From: Petrimonas sp.
GTDB lineage: Bacteria > Bacteroidota > Bacteroidia > Bacteroidales > Dysgonomonadaceae
Assembly: GCA_012839475.1 (NCBI GenBank)
Contig: DUNG01000014.1
Location: forward strand, 1 to 64,000
Length of the DNA: 64,000 nt
Direction: 5' to 3'
Made by a program: the position numbers and the translations under genes. Shown here in pieces: positions 52,641 through 62,700 of the stretch (its first letter is position 1; each line of letters starts with the position of its first letter). The notes beneath the pieces are model-generated. The model worked only from the letters and a program-made list of their open reading frames with translations, had not been told where the DNA came from and made no database searches.

Positions 52641-53618
52641 ATGAAAAAACAAGAGGATACAACTTCGTGTGATCATATAGACCAACAGCACAAGCATCTT
52701 CATCCACACACGAAAAAACTGCGGGGTAAAAAGTTGTTGTGGGTTACATTGCTCAACTTTTCAATAAGTTTTGTGCAAGTTGCGGGTGGAATTATATCCA
52801 ACAGCCTTTCGCTCATTTCCGATGCTATACACAATTTGGGTGATACCTCAGCCATTTTTATCGCTTTTTTGGCCGGAAAACATGCTAATAAAAAACCTGA
52901 TGCCCGCAAAACTTTTGGATACAAGCGTGCCGAAATTTTGGCGGCTCTCTTCAATGCGATGGTGCTTATAGCTATCTGTGTTTTTCTTTTCGTGGAGGCC
53001 TATGAGCGTCTTAAGAATCCGCAAGCCATCAAAGGCGGCATAATGTTGTCTGTAGCCGTTTTCGGATTGTTGGCCAATCTGATTTCGGTTTTGGTATTAC
53101 AAAAGGAGAAATCGCACAACCTGAATATACGTGCCGCCTATCTGCACCTGTTGGGCGATACGCTCTCCTCCGTTGCCGTTATTGTAGGTGGTGTAGCTAT
53201 TCTCATTTGGCAAGTTTATTGGCTGGACCCTCTGATAACTGTTGCCGTGGGAGTTTATATTATCTATCATACTTTGGGCATAGTTCGCCAAACGGTTGAT
53301 ATTCTGATGCAGGCAACACCGCGCCATATCGACATTCAAAAAATCAGACAAAGCGTAGAGACATTGTCGCAGGTGGAAAATATTCATCATCTACACGTGT
53401 GGCAAATTGATGACGAGCAAATTCATTTGGAAGCACACCTCAACATGTGTAAAGACTTGTCATTAAGTGAAACTGAAACCGTCCGTCATAACGTGGAGAA
53501 TTTGTTAAAAAATAAATTTGGCATAAGTCATATCACCCTCCAAATCGAGTATAAAGGGTGTGAAAACAATAACGAGTTGATTGTTAATCAAGAAAAGAGA
53601 CAGGCGGATAAACATTGA
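52641..53618 (+). CDS. Cation diffusion facilitator (second copy, shortened His tract)
   Basis: A 325-residue CDF exporter, very close to the one at 23415 from the first helix on (LLWVTLLNFSIS, DAIHNLGD, HLLGDTLSS). The N-terminus has only scattered His (DHIDQQHKHLHPHTKK) instead of the dense His tract. The metal-site residues of the membrane part are kept. Codon use is more AT-rich than in the first copy, so the duplication is old or one copy was acquired. Confidence 0.9.
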   Translation: MKKQEDTTSCDHIDQQHKHLHPHTKKLRGKKLLWVTLLNFSISFVQVAGGIISNSLSLISDAIHNLGDTSAIFIAFLAGKHANKKPDARKTFGYKRAEILAALFNAMVLIAICVFLFVEAYERLKNPQAIKGGIMLSVAVFGLLANLISVLVLQKEKSHNLNIRAAYLHLLGDTLSSVAVIVGGVAILIWQVYWLDPLITVAVGVYIIYHTLGIVRQTVDILMQATPRHIDIQKIRQSVETLSQVENIHHLHVWQIDDEQIHLEAHLNMCKDLSLSETETVRHNVENLLKNKFGISHITLQIEYKGCENNNELIVNQEKRQADKH

Positions 53619-53650
53619 AGTTAATCTATAAAAAGTAAAACATTAAACAG

Positions 53651-54550
53651 ATGAGAAAAATAACGAAACATTTATTCACGCTATTTTTTGCCACAGCGTT
53701 TGCTCTATCGGCATTTTCTGCCGAAAATCCACAGGCATATATCATCTTTAATTCACAAGGCGAAAAGGTTAGTTTCGCCGAAATGATTGATGCTGTTTCT
53801 AAGAAGAATGTCGTGTTCTTTGGTGAAATGCACTACTGCCCTATTTGCCATTGGTTGGAAGCGGAAACTACTAAGCAACTCTATGCACGACATGGAGAAA
53901 AACTGCTGTTAGGTGCTGAAATGTTCGAGACAGACAATCAGCTTATTCTTAATGAGTATTTGAAAGGCGACATTTCTAAAAGTAGTTTTGAACGAGAGAT
54001 ACGTCTATGGAACAACTATTCAACCGATTACTCAAAGTTGGTCGAGTTTGCAAAAGCGAACAGCGTGCCTTTTTATGCCACCAATATTCCGCGTCGGTAT
54101 GCACAAATTGTATCCTTAAAAGGATTGGAAGCATTAGATACGCTTTCGGTTGAAGCAAAACGCTATATCGCACCACTGCCAATTCCGTATGTTTCAGATA
54201 GTACCAAAGTAGCGATGTTTGAAAAAATGACTGTAAAGATGATGGGACACGACAATCGAAATCCCGAATTTATGTCGCAAGCACAAGCCATAAAAGACGC
54301 TACAATGGCGTGGAGCATATCGCAAGCGTTTGTGGAAAATCCTGACAGCTGTTTTCTGCACTTCAACGGAAGTTTTCACAGTGATAACAACAATGGGATT
54401 ATTCCTTTTCTAATGAATTATAACAGCCACGTTAGTATTGCCACTATAAGCTGTTGCCGACAGGAAGACATATCGTATCTTAAAGAAGCGAACTACAGGA
54501 AAACTGATTTTATTATCTGCATACCAAACGATATGGTCAACTCGAATTAA
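53651..54550 (+). CDS. ChaN-like haem-binding protein
   Basis: A 299-residue exported protein (signal peptide ending ALSAFSAEN, no lipobox Cys). It has the ChaN/Tiki-type pattern: VVFFGEMHYCPICHWLEAET near the N-terminus, LLLGAEMFETDNQ, and HFNGSFHSDNNNGI near the C-terminus. ChaN of Campylobacter and relatives bind haem and are iron-regulated. It sits between the CDF exporter (32 bases upstream) and operator E, and probably belongs to the haem system. The CPIC motif near the first His is an extra feature. Confidence 0.82.
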   Translation: MRKITKHLFTLFFATAFALSAFSAENPQAYIIFNSQGEKVSFAEMIDAVSKKNVVFFGEMHYCPICHWLEAETTKQLYARHGEKLLLGAEMFETDNQLILNEYLKGDISKSSFEREIRLWNNYSTDYSKLVEFAKANSVPFYATNIPRRYAQIVSLKGLEALDTLSVEAKRYIAPLPIPYVSDSTKVAMFEKMTVKMMGHDNRNPEFMSQAQAIKDATMAWSISQAFVENPDSCFLHFNGSFHSDNNNGIIPFLMNYNSHVSIATISCCRQEDISYLKEANYRKTDFIICIPNDMVNSN

Positions 54551-54570
54551 TCTGCTTTTTGGATGCTTAT

Positions 54571-54652
54571 CTATCCCCATTTTTGGCTATTTTTCCTACA
54601 CAAAACCATTATTGTTAGGGATTGACCTGTGTTTGGAAAACTTCTTACTTTG
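54571..54652 (+). promoter_or_regulatory. Operator-promoter element E (hmu operon)
   Basis: Left box CTATCCCCATTTTTGGC (54571-54587) and diverged right box ACCATTATTGTTAGGGATTG (54605-54624), 54 bases overall. TTG 54622-54624, 20 bases, -7 TTACTTTG (54645-54652). The hmuR-like ATG follows 60 bases later. It is the weakest copy of the operator but keeps the length and the 20-base spacing exactly. Confidence 0.68.
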
Positions 54653-54711
54653 CAGACCAAAATCACCGATTTTCGGATATTTTTTCCACAAGAATTTTTC
54701 AAACAAATAAA

Positions 54712-56988
54712 ATGAAACAGAAAAGCATACTTATCACTATTTTTCTTTTATCTCTATTTCCTGCTTTATCGGCGCAACAAAAAACAGCCCTTGTGTCGGG
54801 TGAAGTAATCACGGCAGACGGCGAACCCGCGGAAGCTATTTCGGTATTTATCGAGGATACACCTTACGGCACGACAACCGATCGCTACGGAAAGTTCAAA
54901 ATGCAAGCCCCGACGGGAAAACACACGTTGGTGGTTTACTCTTTTCGGGCACATCGTGTGGAAGTGCCAATTGAAGTGGTTGCCGACACAGAAAACCATA
55001 TACCGCCCATAACGATTATTGAAACTTCCCAACAGTTGGGAGAAGTGGTTGTTACCGGACAGTTTTCCCCGCAATCATTGCGCAACTCACTGTACAAAGT
55101 AAAAGTTGTCGGGCGTGATCAAATAGAAAAGAAAGGAGCGGTAAATGCCCAAACACTACTAAACACCGAATTAGGTGTGCGTTTAAGCAACGATATGGCG
55201 TTGGGAGAAACTGATTTTGAATTGCTTGGGATGAGCGGCAACAATGTCAAGGTATTGCTTGATGGTGTGCCGCTTGTTGAACGAGGAGCTAAAAAACAGG
55301 TCCTTTCACAAATCGACATAAATACCATTGAGCGGGTTGAAATCGTAGAAGGACCGATGTCGGTCATATATGGAACCGATGCTTTGGCGGGTGTTATCAA
55401 CATTATCACTCGCAAGCGTGGCAAAGACGGTATCAATATCGGAGCACGTTTACACGAGGAGAGCGTGGGTAGCGAATATAATTTTTTTACCGAAAAAGGT
55501 ATTCACAATCAGCACCTGCTGTTGGGATACACGATGAAAAACGGACTGTACGCCGATGCCGGGTTTACTCACAACGGATTTGGTGGTTGGCGCGGAAATG
55601 AGACCGGCCGAGCCTTACGTTTTCAATCCAAAGAGCAATACATCACAAGCGGAACAGTAGGTTTCATTGCCGACAGATGGAAAATATCCTACAAACCCAA
55701 TTTTGTCAATGAAAATATTCTCACGCTTGGTGACATCAACGAATTAACAAACAGTGCAGTAGATAAGGAATTTATCGTGAAACGATTTACTCAACAACTG
55801 CATAGCGACGTTGAAGCTACGAATAGACTGCGTTTCAACCTTGCCGCAAGTCATCAAAGCTACAACCGCCGCACCCGAACCACAACTCTCGATATGGCTA
55901 CGGGCAAACGAACATTAGCTTTGGGTGAAAGTTTGCAAGATGAGACGGGTTTCAATCTTATTTTCGGGCGATTGACCGCCGTGTGGAAAACACTTGATAA
56001 TCTGACACTGCAACCCGGCGTGGAGTATCAGGTAAGTAAAGGACACGGCGACCGCATAGACGGAGAACGTTCGATTAATCAGACCGCCATGTTCCTGTCG
56101 GCAGAATACACACCGATTGAGTGGTTTAGTGCAAGAGCAGGCGTTCGCTCAACCATTAATTCAAGCTACAAAGCACCCAAAGCCATACCGTCCATTAATT
56201 TCAAATTCGGTATCTCGCCCGATATGGATTTACGACTTTCTTACGGTCGCGGTTTTCGTGCCCCCACGCTGCAAGAGCTTTACTTCTCGTTTCACAATGC
56301 CAACCACAACATCGACGGAAATCCCGACCTGAAAGCAGAACATTCCGACAGCTACTTGGCATCGTGGGTATGGCGTATGGTGCATAATAACCAAACACGA
56401 TACACGCTTACCGTTTCGGGTTATTTCAACGATTTCAAAAACCGAATTAGCATGATGAGACGTGCCGATAAACCGGAATTTATAACCTACGGCAATATAG
56501 GGAAATACAAAACAACCGGTTTCTCTATCGAAAATGCGCTCACGTGGAAAAACCTGTCTGCCCATGTGAATTTTATGATGGTAGGACGATACAATTTACT
56601 GAATGAAGAAGAGCAGTGGCAAAATGCCAACATGACCGATTTCAGATTTTCACCCGAACTGTCGGCAAGCATAAATTATGATTGGGAAAAAGTGGCATCC
56701 ATAAGCCTATTCTATAAATACACCGGAAAGCGTCACGAATACCGCATTGTAGAAAACAACCCTGTTTTGCAGGGACTGAACGATTATCATTGGTGCGACA
56801 TTACGCTATCGCATCCTATCGTGAAGTATTTGACAGCAAATATCGGTGTGCGAAACCTTTTCAATGTTTCCGAAGTAACAAGCACCGTACCGGGTAGCAG
56901 TAGCGGACACGGCACATCCGGTGGCAGTGCACAAATGGGATACGGACGCTCTTTCTTTGCAGGATTAAGGTTTGATTTGGGGAGGTAA
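54712..56988 (+). CDS. hmuR: Haem-type TonB-dependent receptor (HmuR-like)
   Basis: The ATG at 54712 begins a clean signal peptide (ending ALSAQQ) and gives 758 residues. Carboxypeptidase-like domain (about 24-105), plug with NTIERVEIVEGPMSVIYGTD, and barrel with RGFRAPTLQELYFSFHNANH followed by GNPDLKAEHS. The FRAP/NPDL pair with His between is the haem-receptor signature known from HmuR of Porphyromonas. The barrel ends FFAGLRFDLGR. It heads the operon with hmuY, a membrane protein and hmuS under operator E. Confidence 0.88.
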   Translation: MKQKSILITIFLLSLFPALSAQQKTALVSGEVITADGEPAEAISVFIEDTPYGTTTDRYGKFKMQAPTGKHTLVVYSFRAHRVEVPIEVVADTENHIPPITIIETSQQLGEVVVTGQFSPQSLRNSLYKVKVVGRDQIEKKGAVNAQTLLNTELGVRLSNDMALGETDFELLGMSGNNVKVLLDGVPLVERGAKKQVLSQIDINTIERVEIVEGPMSVIYGTDALAGVINIITRKRGKDGINIGARLHEESVGSEYNFFTEKGIHNQHLLLGYTMKNGLYADAGFTHNGFGGWRGNETGRALRFQSKEQYITSGTVGFIADRWKISYKPNFVNENILTLGDINELTNSAVDKEFIVKRFTQQLHSDVEATNRLRFNLAASHQSYNRRTRTTTLDMATGKRTLALGESLQDETGFNLIFGRLTAVWKTLDNLTLQPGVEYQVSKGHGDRIDGERSINQTAMFLSAEYTPIEWFSARAGVRSTINSSYKAPKAIPSINFKFGISPDMDLRLSYGRGFRAPTLQELYFSFHNANHNIDGNPDLKAEHSDSYLASWVWRMVHNNQTRYTLTVSGYFNDFKNRISMMRRADKPEFITYGNIGKYKTTGFSIENALTWKNLSAHVNFMMVGRYNLLNEEEQWQNANMTDFRFSPELSASINYDWEKVASISLFYKYTGKRHEYRIVENNPVLQGLNDYHWCDITLSHPIVKYLTANIGVRNLFNVSEVTSTVPGSSSGHGTSGGSAQMGYGRSFFAGLRFDLGR

Positions 56989-57196
56989 GTTGGGAGTCGG
57001 GAGACAGAAGTCGGGAGACGGGAGACGGGAGTCGGAAGTCGGAAGTCGGGAGACGGAAGACGGGAGTCGGGAGTTTGAAGTCCGAAGTTTGAAATCGGGA
57101 GACGGAAGACGTGAGTCGGAAGTTGGGAGTTTGAAGTCCGAAGACGGGAGACGGAAGACGGGAGACGGGAGACGGAAGACGGGAGACGAAAGTCCA
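56987..57196. repeat. Heptanucleotide array R7 (about 30 units)
   Basis: The longest array: about 210 bases of 7-base units such as GGAGTCG, GGAGACA, GAAGTCG, GGAGACG and GTTTGAA. It begins at the stop codon of hmuR and fills most of the 264-base gap before hmuY. The region contains no gene. Confidence 0.92.
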
Positions 57197-57252
57197 AAGA
57201 TAAGATGAATGAAACAATCATAAATCAATTAAACTAATAAAATACGACAATT

Positions 57253-58710
57253 ATGAAATCGAAAATTAAATTCGTTTTGCCACTTTTAATGGCTTTATTA
57301 TTTATCAATACGGGTTGTAATCAAGAAGATCCGCCCCTACCCGACAACATCCTTTCGTTTTCGGTATCGGAGGTGGGTTTTGACAGTGACGAAACTTCAA
57401 AAACAATTACTCTAAGTACTTCGCGTGCGGTGGTGGAAGCAACCCAGGTAACTATTACCGTAACTGAAGATGGTGTGACCTATGGCGAACATTACACAAC
57501 AGAACCTGCTATGGTAAACGGGAAAGTAACCCTTACAATTCCCGCGAAAGCAATGGAAGCCACATTGACGGTTAAAAAAGTATCGAACGTTTTCTTGGAA
57601 GGTACTGAAAGCCTTCAATTTGCCGTGGAAAGTGCAAGCAGTGAAGTGGTTATAGATAAATCAAAAAAAACCACACTGAAATTTGATGCTATTCTCTCGG
57701 AAGGCGATATGATGACCATACATGGCAAGTTAGATGCCGAAGAAAAGGTTGTAGAGCCGGTATATATCGATTTTAGCCAAAACCAACAGCAGCGTATGGC
57801 AGAAATGCCTTACACATTAGGTTTTTATTGCGGTGATGATTTCAGAGTGCTACTGAACAATACCGATAGAGTAAAAGCAACCTTCGCGGGAAAAACCTAC
57901 GAAACAGCCAAAACCGACATCAATGCCGTAACCCTTGCCGATGCCGATGATGCGATAAATATCGGTGCCGACGGAATGATGGTTGCATTGGATATAAATG
58001 CTATTGACGACGCATCGGGAAAGTTGGAAGGAACTGTTTTCAGAAAAGTATCTGAAAAACCCGCGGAAAACAAGGTCTATTTAGTAGCGATTGGAAAAGG
58101 AATGGCAGCAACACCAAAAAACGAGTGGTACAAAGTGAAAGTAAACCGCAAAGACAATGGTTACTCCGTGCAATACGCGCTTATCGATGCAAAAGAAGTA
58201 AAAACGATAGATATTGAAAAGAAGGAAGACTATAATTTGGTGGCGTTAAATTTGGAAACCGGAAAGACTTTTGTACGTGAACCGGAAGCTGCAAAATGGG
58301 ATATTCTTTACAGCCCGGGTATGGCTGTCAGCACATCAACAATGGGTGGTGGTCCGGCAACCCCAAAACCCTATTTTATGCAAGATTTGATTTTCATCAA
58401 CAATCTCGCGGGTGTGCAAGCGGCAGAAGTTTCAACCGAAGACATTAAAGAAAATGATAAAGTTGTAGTAAAAGGAATTGCTTATGAAGATTTTTCAAAA
58501 GCGCACTTGAAAGATGTGAAGTTTTCGTCAGACAGAAGCATTATAGGCATTAATTGGCGCAATGTTTTCGTTGGAGTAAATAAAAATGTTTTCTATGTAG
58601 TAAAAGATGCCGCGGGTAATGTGTATAAACTTCGTTTCTTAAAAATGGGTGTAGGAGGCGATGGCGGTGTGCGTGGCAGACCCGAAATGGAATATGCTTT
58701 GGTAAAGTAG
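57253..58710 (+). CDS. hmuY: HmuY-family haem-binding lipoprotein with extra N-domain
   Basis: A 485-residue lipoprotein (LFINTGC, Cys22). An N-terminal Calx-beta-like domain (about 33-125) with GDEDGVTYGEHYTT-like features precedes a middle domain and the C-terminal HmuY-type region (about 310-485; TGKTFVREPEAAKWDILYSP, then VFYVVKDAAGNVYKLRFLKM). HmuY of Porphyromonas, about half this size, takes haem from host proteins and passes it to HmuR; here receptor comes first. The added domain may position the binder on the surface. Confidence 0.8.
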   Translation: MKSKIKFVLPLLMALLFINTGCNQEDPPLPDNILSFSVSEVGFDSDETSKTITLSTSRAVVEATQVTITVTEDGVTYGEHYTTEPAMVNGKVTLTIPAKAMEATLTVKKVSNVFLEGTESLQFAVESASSEVVIDKSKKTTLKFDAILSEGDMMTIHGKLDAEEKVVEPVYIDFSQNQQQRMAEMPYTLGFYCGDDFRVLLNNTDRVKATFAGKTYETAKTDINAVTLADADDAINIGADGMMVALDINAIDDASGKLEGTVFRKVSEKPAENKVYLVAIGKGMAATPKNEWYKVKVNRKDNGYSVQYALIDAKEVKTIDIEKKEDYNLVALNLETGKTFVREPEAAKWDILYSPGMAVSTSTMGGGPATPKPYFMQDLIFINNLAGVQAAEVSTEDIKENDKVVVKGIAYEDFSKAHLKDVKFSSDRSIIGINWRNVFVGVNKNVFYVVKDAAGNVYKLRFLKMGVGGDGGVRGRPEMEYALVK

Positions 58711-58808
58711 ACACTCAACCACTCTGACAATCAGGATTGTGTATGCTGATAAGAAACAACTTTTTATCTGCATACACTTTCTTTGTAAATGCAAAAACTT
58801 GTCTGATT

Positions 58809-59699
58809 ATGACTAAAAAAACTGTTCTTATCGGTATAGCATCGTTTCTTATCGTGCTTTTCACGATGCCACTTGGACACGCGCTGATGATACTTATGGA
58901 GCATCTGCTCAACAAGCAAGCTCTCTACCACGCCGCTTTCGCGATGGGTGCGGTAGGACTTGTGCTTACCATTATTGGCGTGTTTGTAAACGGCGATACT
59001 CGCCAAACTCTTTTCGGACTTTTTGGCGGACTCCTGTTTTGGACAGGTTGGATAGAGTTTGGTTATGTCTATTTTGCCAACCGCTATGGCGTGCAACCGC
59101 TCGTTGATGCAGCAGGCGAAGTAATTACAAAGCCCGAATATCTTATCATGCCTTCGTCCATTGGTTTTTGGGTGATGTTTATGTTGCTCTATCTGTTTAG
59201 TATCAAAAGTGGTTGCCGTATGTTTATATATCTGCAAAAAATATTTTTCCGCAAAAGCAAAGTGCGTTTCGAGATAAAACCGATAACACGCCACACGTCC
59301 ATTGTTACGTTTATGGAACTGAACCTGATGATGTGGACTTGCTATTTGGTATTGCTTTTCTGTTACGACGACCATTTTCTTGGCGAGCGTCATCCCGTAA
59401 CTACGCTTATCGCGGCAATCTGTTTGGCAGGCTCAATCTATATGTTTATCAAACTGATAAAAATTCCACAGTGGGGATATTCCATTCGATATGCGATTGC
59501 CACGGTTATCGTTTTTTGGACATTTGTGGAAGTTTTGGGCAGACGCGACGTGTTCAAAGAGATATGGGTGCATCCACTCGAATATAAATATGAAATGATA
59601 ACGATACTTTCGTCGCTTATCGTACTGCTTGGCTTTCTTATTTACAATTCATCCAAAAGAAAACGAAATAAGATATTGCAAGGTAATGATAAAAACTAA
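58809..59699 (+). CDS. Multi-pass membrane protein of haem operon
   Basis: The ATG at 58809 gives 296 residues; an earlier frame opening adds a non-standard start. About seven hydrophobic segments (roughly 5-30, 40-62, 68-85, 112-132, 168-188, 200-218, 230-245, 265-285). Conserved-looking His and Cys (PLGHALMILMEHLLNK, MWTCYLVLLFCYDDHF) could bind haem or metal. I do not recognise the family. Sitting between hmuY and hmuS suggests a membrane partner in haem transport or processing. Confidence 0.65.
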   Translation: MTKKTVLIGIASFLIVLFTMPLGHALMILMEHLLNKQALYHAAFAMGAVGLVLTIIGVFVNGDTRQTLFGLFGGLLFWTGWIEFGYVYFANRYGVQPLVDAAGEVITKPEYLIMPSSIGFWVMFMLLYLFSIKSGCRMFIYLQKIFFRKSKVRFEIKPITRHTSIVTFMELNLMMWTCYLVLLFCYDDHFLGERHPVTTLIAAICLAGSIYMFIKLIKIPQWGYSIRYAIATVIVFWTFVEVLGRRDVFKEIWVHPLEYKYEMITILSSLIVLLGFLIYNSSKRKRNKILQGNDKN

Positions 59700-59741
59700 T
59701 CGCATTATAATAAATCAAGAAACACTGAACAAAACGATAAA

Positions 59742-62700
59742 ATGAAAAAGCGTTTTTCAAACTCTCGACTTTCCCAAAAAACGCTAATTATTGCCGTTGT
59801 TGCACTAATTGTAGTGTTTGGATTTTTTTTCACTTACGACAAGTTGGTTTCGCCTACACGAATAGCGCTGGTTAATTTTCAACCCTATATGGCTACAAGC
59901 ATTCAACTTGCCAATACCGATAAGTTTATTAAATACGAAAATATGTCGTTAGATGAATTGCGCAAGCTAAATTCTGCCGATTTCGTGCTTGCTTTCGGAA
60001 TGGGATTGAAAATGAGTGCCGAACAGCGCGAGCAATTACAAAAAGCCATAGATAAAGGTGTTGACGTGAATGTAGTTTCAGCCACGACACCCGATAATAT
60101 GATATCTACGCTTGATAGCATTCAAAAGGAAAATGTTAGCAGTTATATGGAAAATGGCGGAAAAAAGAACTACCAAAGTCTTGCTCGCTATATTCGTGCT
60201 GAAATTGATAAGAAAAAGTTGTTTGTCACACAGCCGGATTCGGTTATGGAGACACCGAACGATGTGCTTTATCATTTAGATGACGAACTTTCGTTTGCCA
60301 CAGTGCAAGAGTATGAAACTTATCTGCGCGACAAGAAAATATTTAAAACCGATGCACCGAAAATAGCCATGGTGGGCGGTTTCAATGACCCTTTTAGTGG
60401 CAATCGCGATAATATCGACAGCATAATCGTCAGTTTTGAACGTGCGGGATTTAATTTTTATCCTGTAAGTTCCAATCGAAAACGAGTAGAGTTTTTGCAA
60501 GAGATAAATCCCGATGCGGTAATCTATTTCGCTCACGGACGTTTGGCAATGGGACAAAGCGATGCCGCGGTCGATTGGCTGAAAAGTCGCAACATCCCGA
60601 TTTTTGCACCGCTTTCTATTTTGCAAACACAAGATAAATGGGAAGAAGATAAAATGGGAATGTTTGGCGGATTTCTTTCTCAAAGTATCGTTATGCCCGA
60701 ATTGGACGGCGGAATTTATCCCTATGTTCTAAATGTTCAGGAGATTGATAAACGCGGACTTTACCGTTTTAAGGCTATTCCCGAAAGATTGAAAACTTTC
60801 ACGGAGATTGTTTCAAATTATATTCGATTAAAAGATAAGAAAAATTCGGAAAAGAAAGTAGCCATTTTCTACTTCAAAGGTCCGGGGCAAAGTGCGCTTA
60901 CCGCACAGGGATTGGAAACGCCGCAATCGCTTTACAATCTGCTTAAACGACTGAAAGCCGAAGGTTACAAAATCAACAATCTGCCTGCCGATGAAAAGGC
61001 TTTTGAAAATTTGTTGATGTCGCAGGGAGCGGTATTCAGTCCTTATGCCGAAGGAGCTTTTGACGATTATCTGAAAAACGGAAAACCCTTGCTGATTGAA
61101 AAAAGCGACTACGAAACTTGGGTTAAACAATCGATGCCCGCCACAAGCTATGAAGAAGTGGTTACTCAATATGGCGATGCACCGGGCAGCTATATGACGG
61201 TTAACAAAAACGACAAACAGCATCTTGCCGTTGCCGCCATTCAGCTTGGGAATGTGGCACTTTTACCGCAACCGATGGCGGGATTGGGCGATGACTCTTT
61301 TGAAGTGGTGCATGGAGCCAAAATGGCACCACCACATAGCTATATAGCACCCTATCTGTGGGCGCAACACGGTTTTAAAGCTGATGCAATGGTGCATTTC
61401 GGCACGCACGGAAGTTTGGAGTTTACACCGCAGAAACAAGTGGCTCTAAGCAGTTACGATTGGGGTGATATACTTGTTGGCAGCGTTCCGCATTTTTACT
61501 ATTACACCATTGGAAATATCGGCGAAAGTGTAATGGCGAAACGTCGTTCGTATGCAACATTGATATCCTACATTACACCGGCTTTCAGCGAAACCAAAAC
61601 CCGCACCCAATATAAAGCTTTCACCGATGCCGTGAATGCTTATTACAAAGCCGATCCGATTGTGAAAGATAAAGCATCGTTGCGTGTAAAAAAAGTGGCG
61701 GTGGAAATGGGTTTGCATCGTTTCTTGCGACTTGACAGCGTTTTGTCGAAACCTTACAGTGAAGAAGATATTGAACGCCTTGAAAACTTCGCCGAAGAGA
61801 TAGCGAACGAAAAAATGACGGGAACATTCTACACTACCGGAGTTCCTTACAGTCCCGAAAAAATCAAATCGACCGTGATGGCTATGAGTGCCGACCCTAT
61901 CGCGTATAGTCTTGCTGCATTAGACCGACAGAACGGAAAAGTAACCGAAAAGCAACTCAAAAGCAATGTCTTTTTTACACAGCGATACTTAAATCCCGCA
62001 AAAGAAATAGTAAATCAAATTCTTGGTGGAGCAAAAGTTGACAGTAACTATGTGGCAAAGATAGCGGGCATTTCAACCGATGAAATTGCTAAATCAAAAC
62101 AAATTCTTACACCGCCTAACCGAAATATGATGTCGATGATGGCGGCTGCAAATACGACATCAAAAGCGACCAACTCGAAAAAATCGGGACACCCTTCGTG
62201 GATACCTAAAACAGGGAAACGTCCTAAAAGCAGCATGAAGAGTGCCAATGAGAAATCTGAAAATAGTAAGGAGTATTCTGCAAACAGCGAGAAAAAACAA
62301 GAAGTTCAAGGACATAGCGGCGCTACCACCAAAACCTACACCGAAGAAGAGAAAAATCGTGCTCGTGCCATTGTGGAAATAGAACGTACGATTACTAACG
62401 TGGCAGCATATAAATCGGCACTGTTGCAAAGTCCCGAAATGGAGTTGCAAGCTTTCTTGAATGCGCTTTCGGGTGGATACACCGCACCTTCGTCGGGTGG
62501 AGATGCTGTTGCCAATCCACGAGCTGTACCGACAGGTAAAAATATGTATTCAATCAATGCCGAAGCTACACCTTCCGAAGTGGCTTGGGATAAGGGAGTT
62601 GCACTTGCCGAAGCTACCATAGAGCAGTATCGCAAGCAACACAACGGAGAATATCCGCGAAAAATAAGCTATACGTTTTGGAGTAGCGAGTTTATCGAAA

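Noticed and set aside
54571-54652. Fur box as explanation for operators A-E
   Set aside because: The shared boxes are G/C-clustered ATCCC...GGGGATTG sequences and lack the AT-rich GATAAT-type repeats of Fur sites; a Fur role cannot be excluded elsewhere but these elements do not look like it.
56987-57196. Array R7 as a CRISPR array
   Set aside because: The period is 7 bases without unique spacers, and there are no cas genes in the window.
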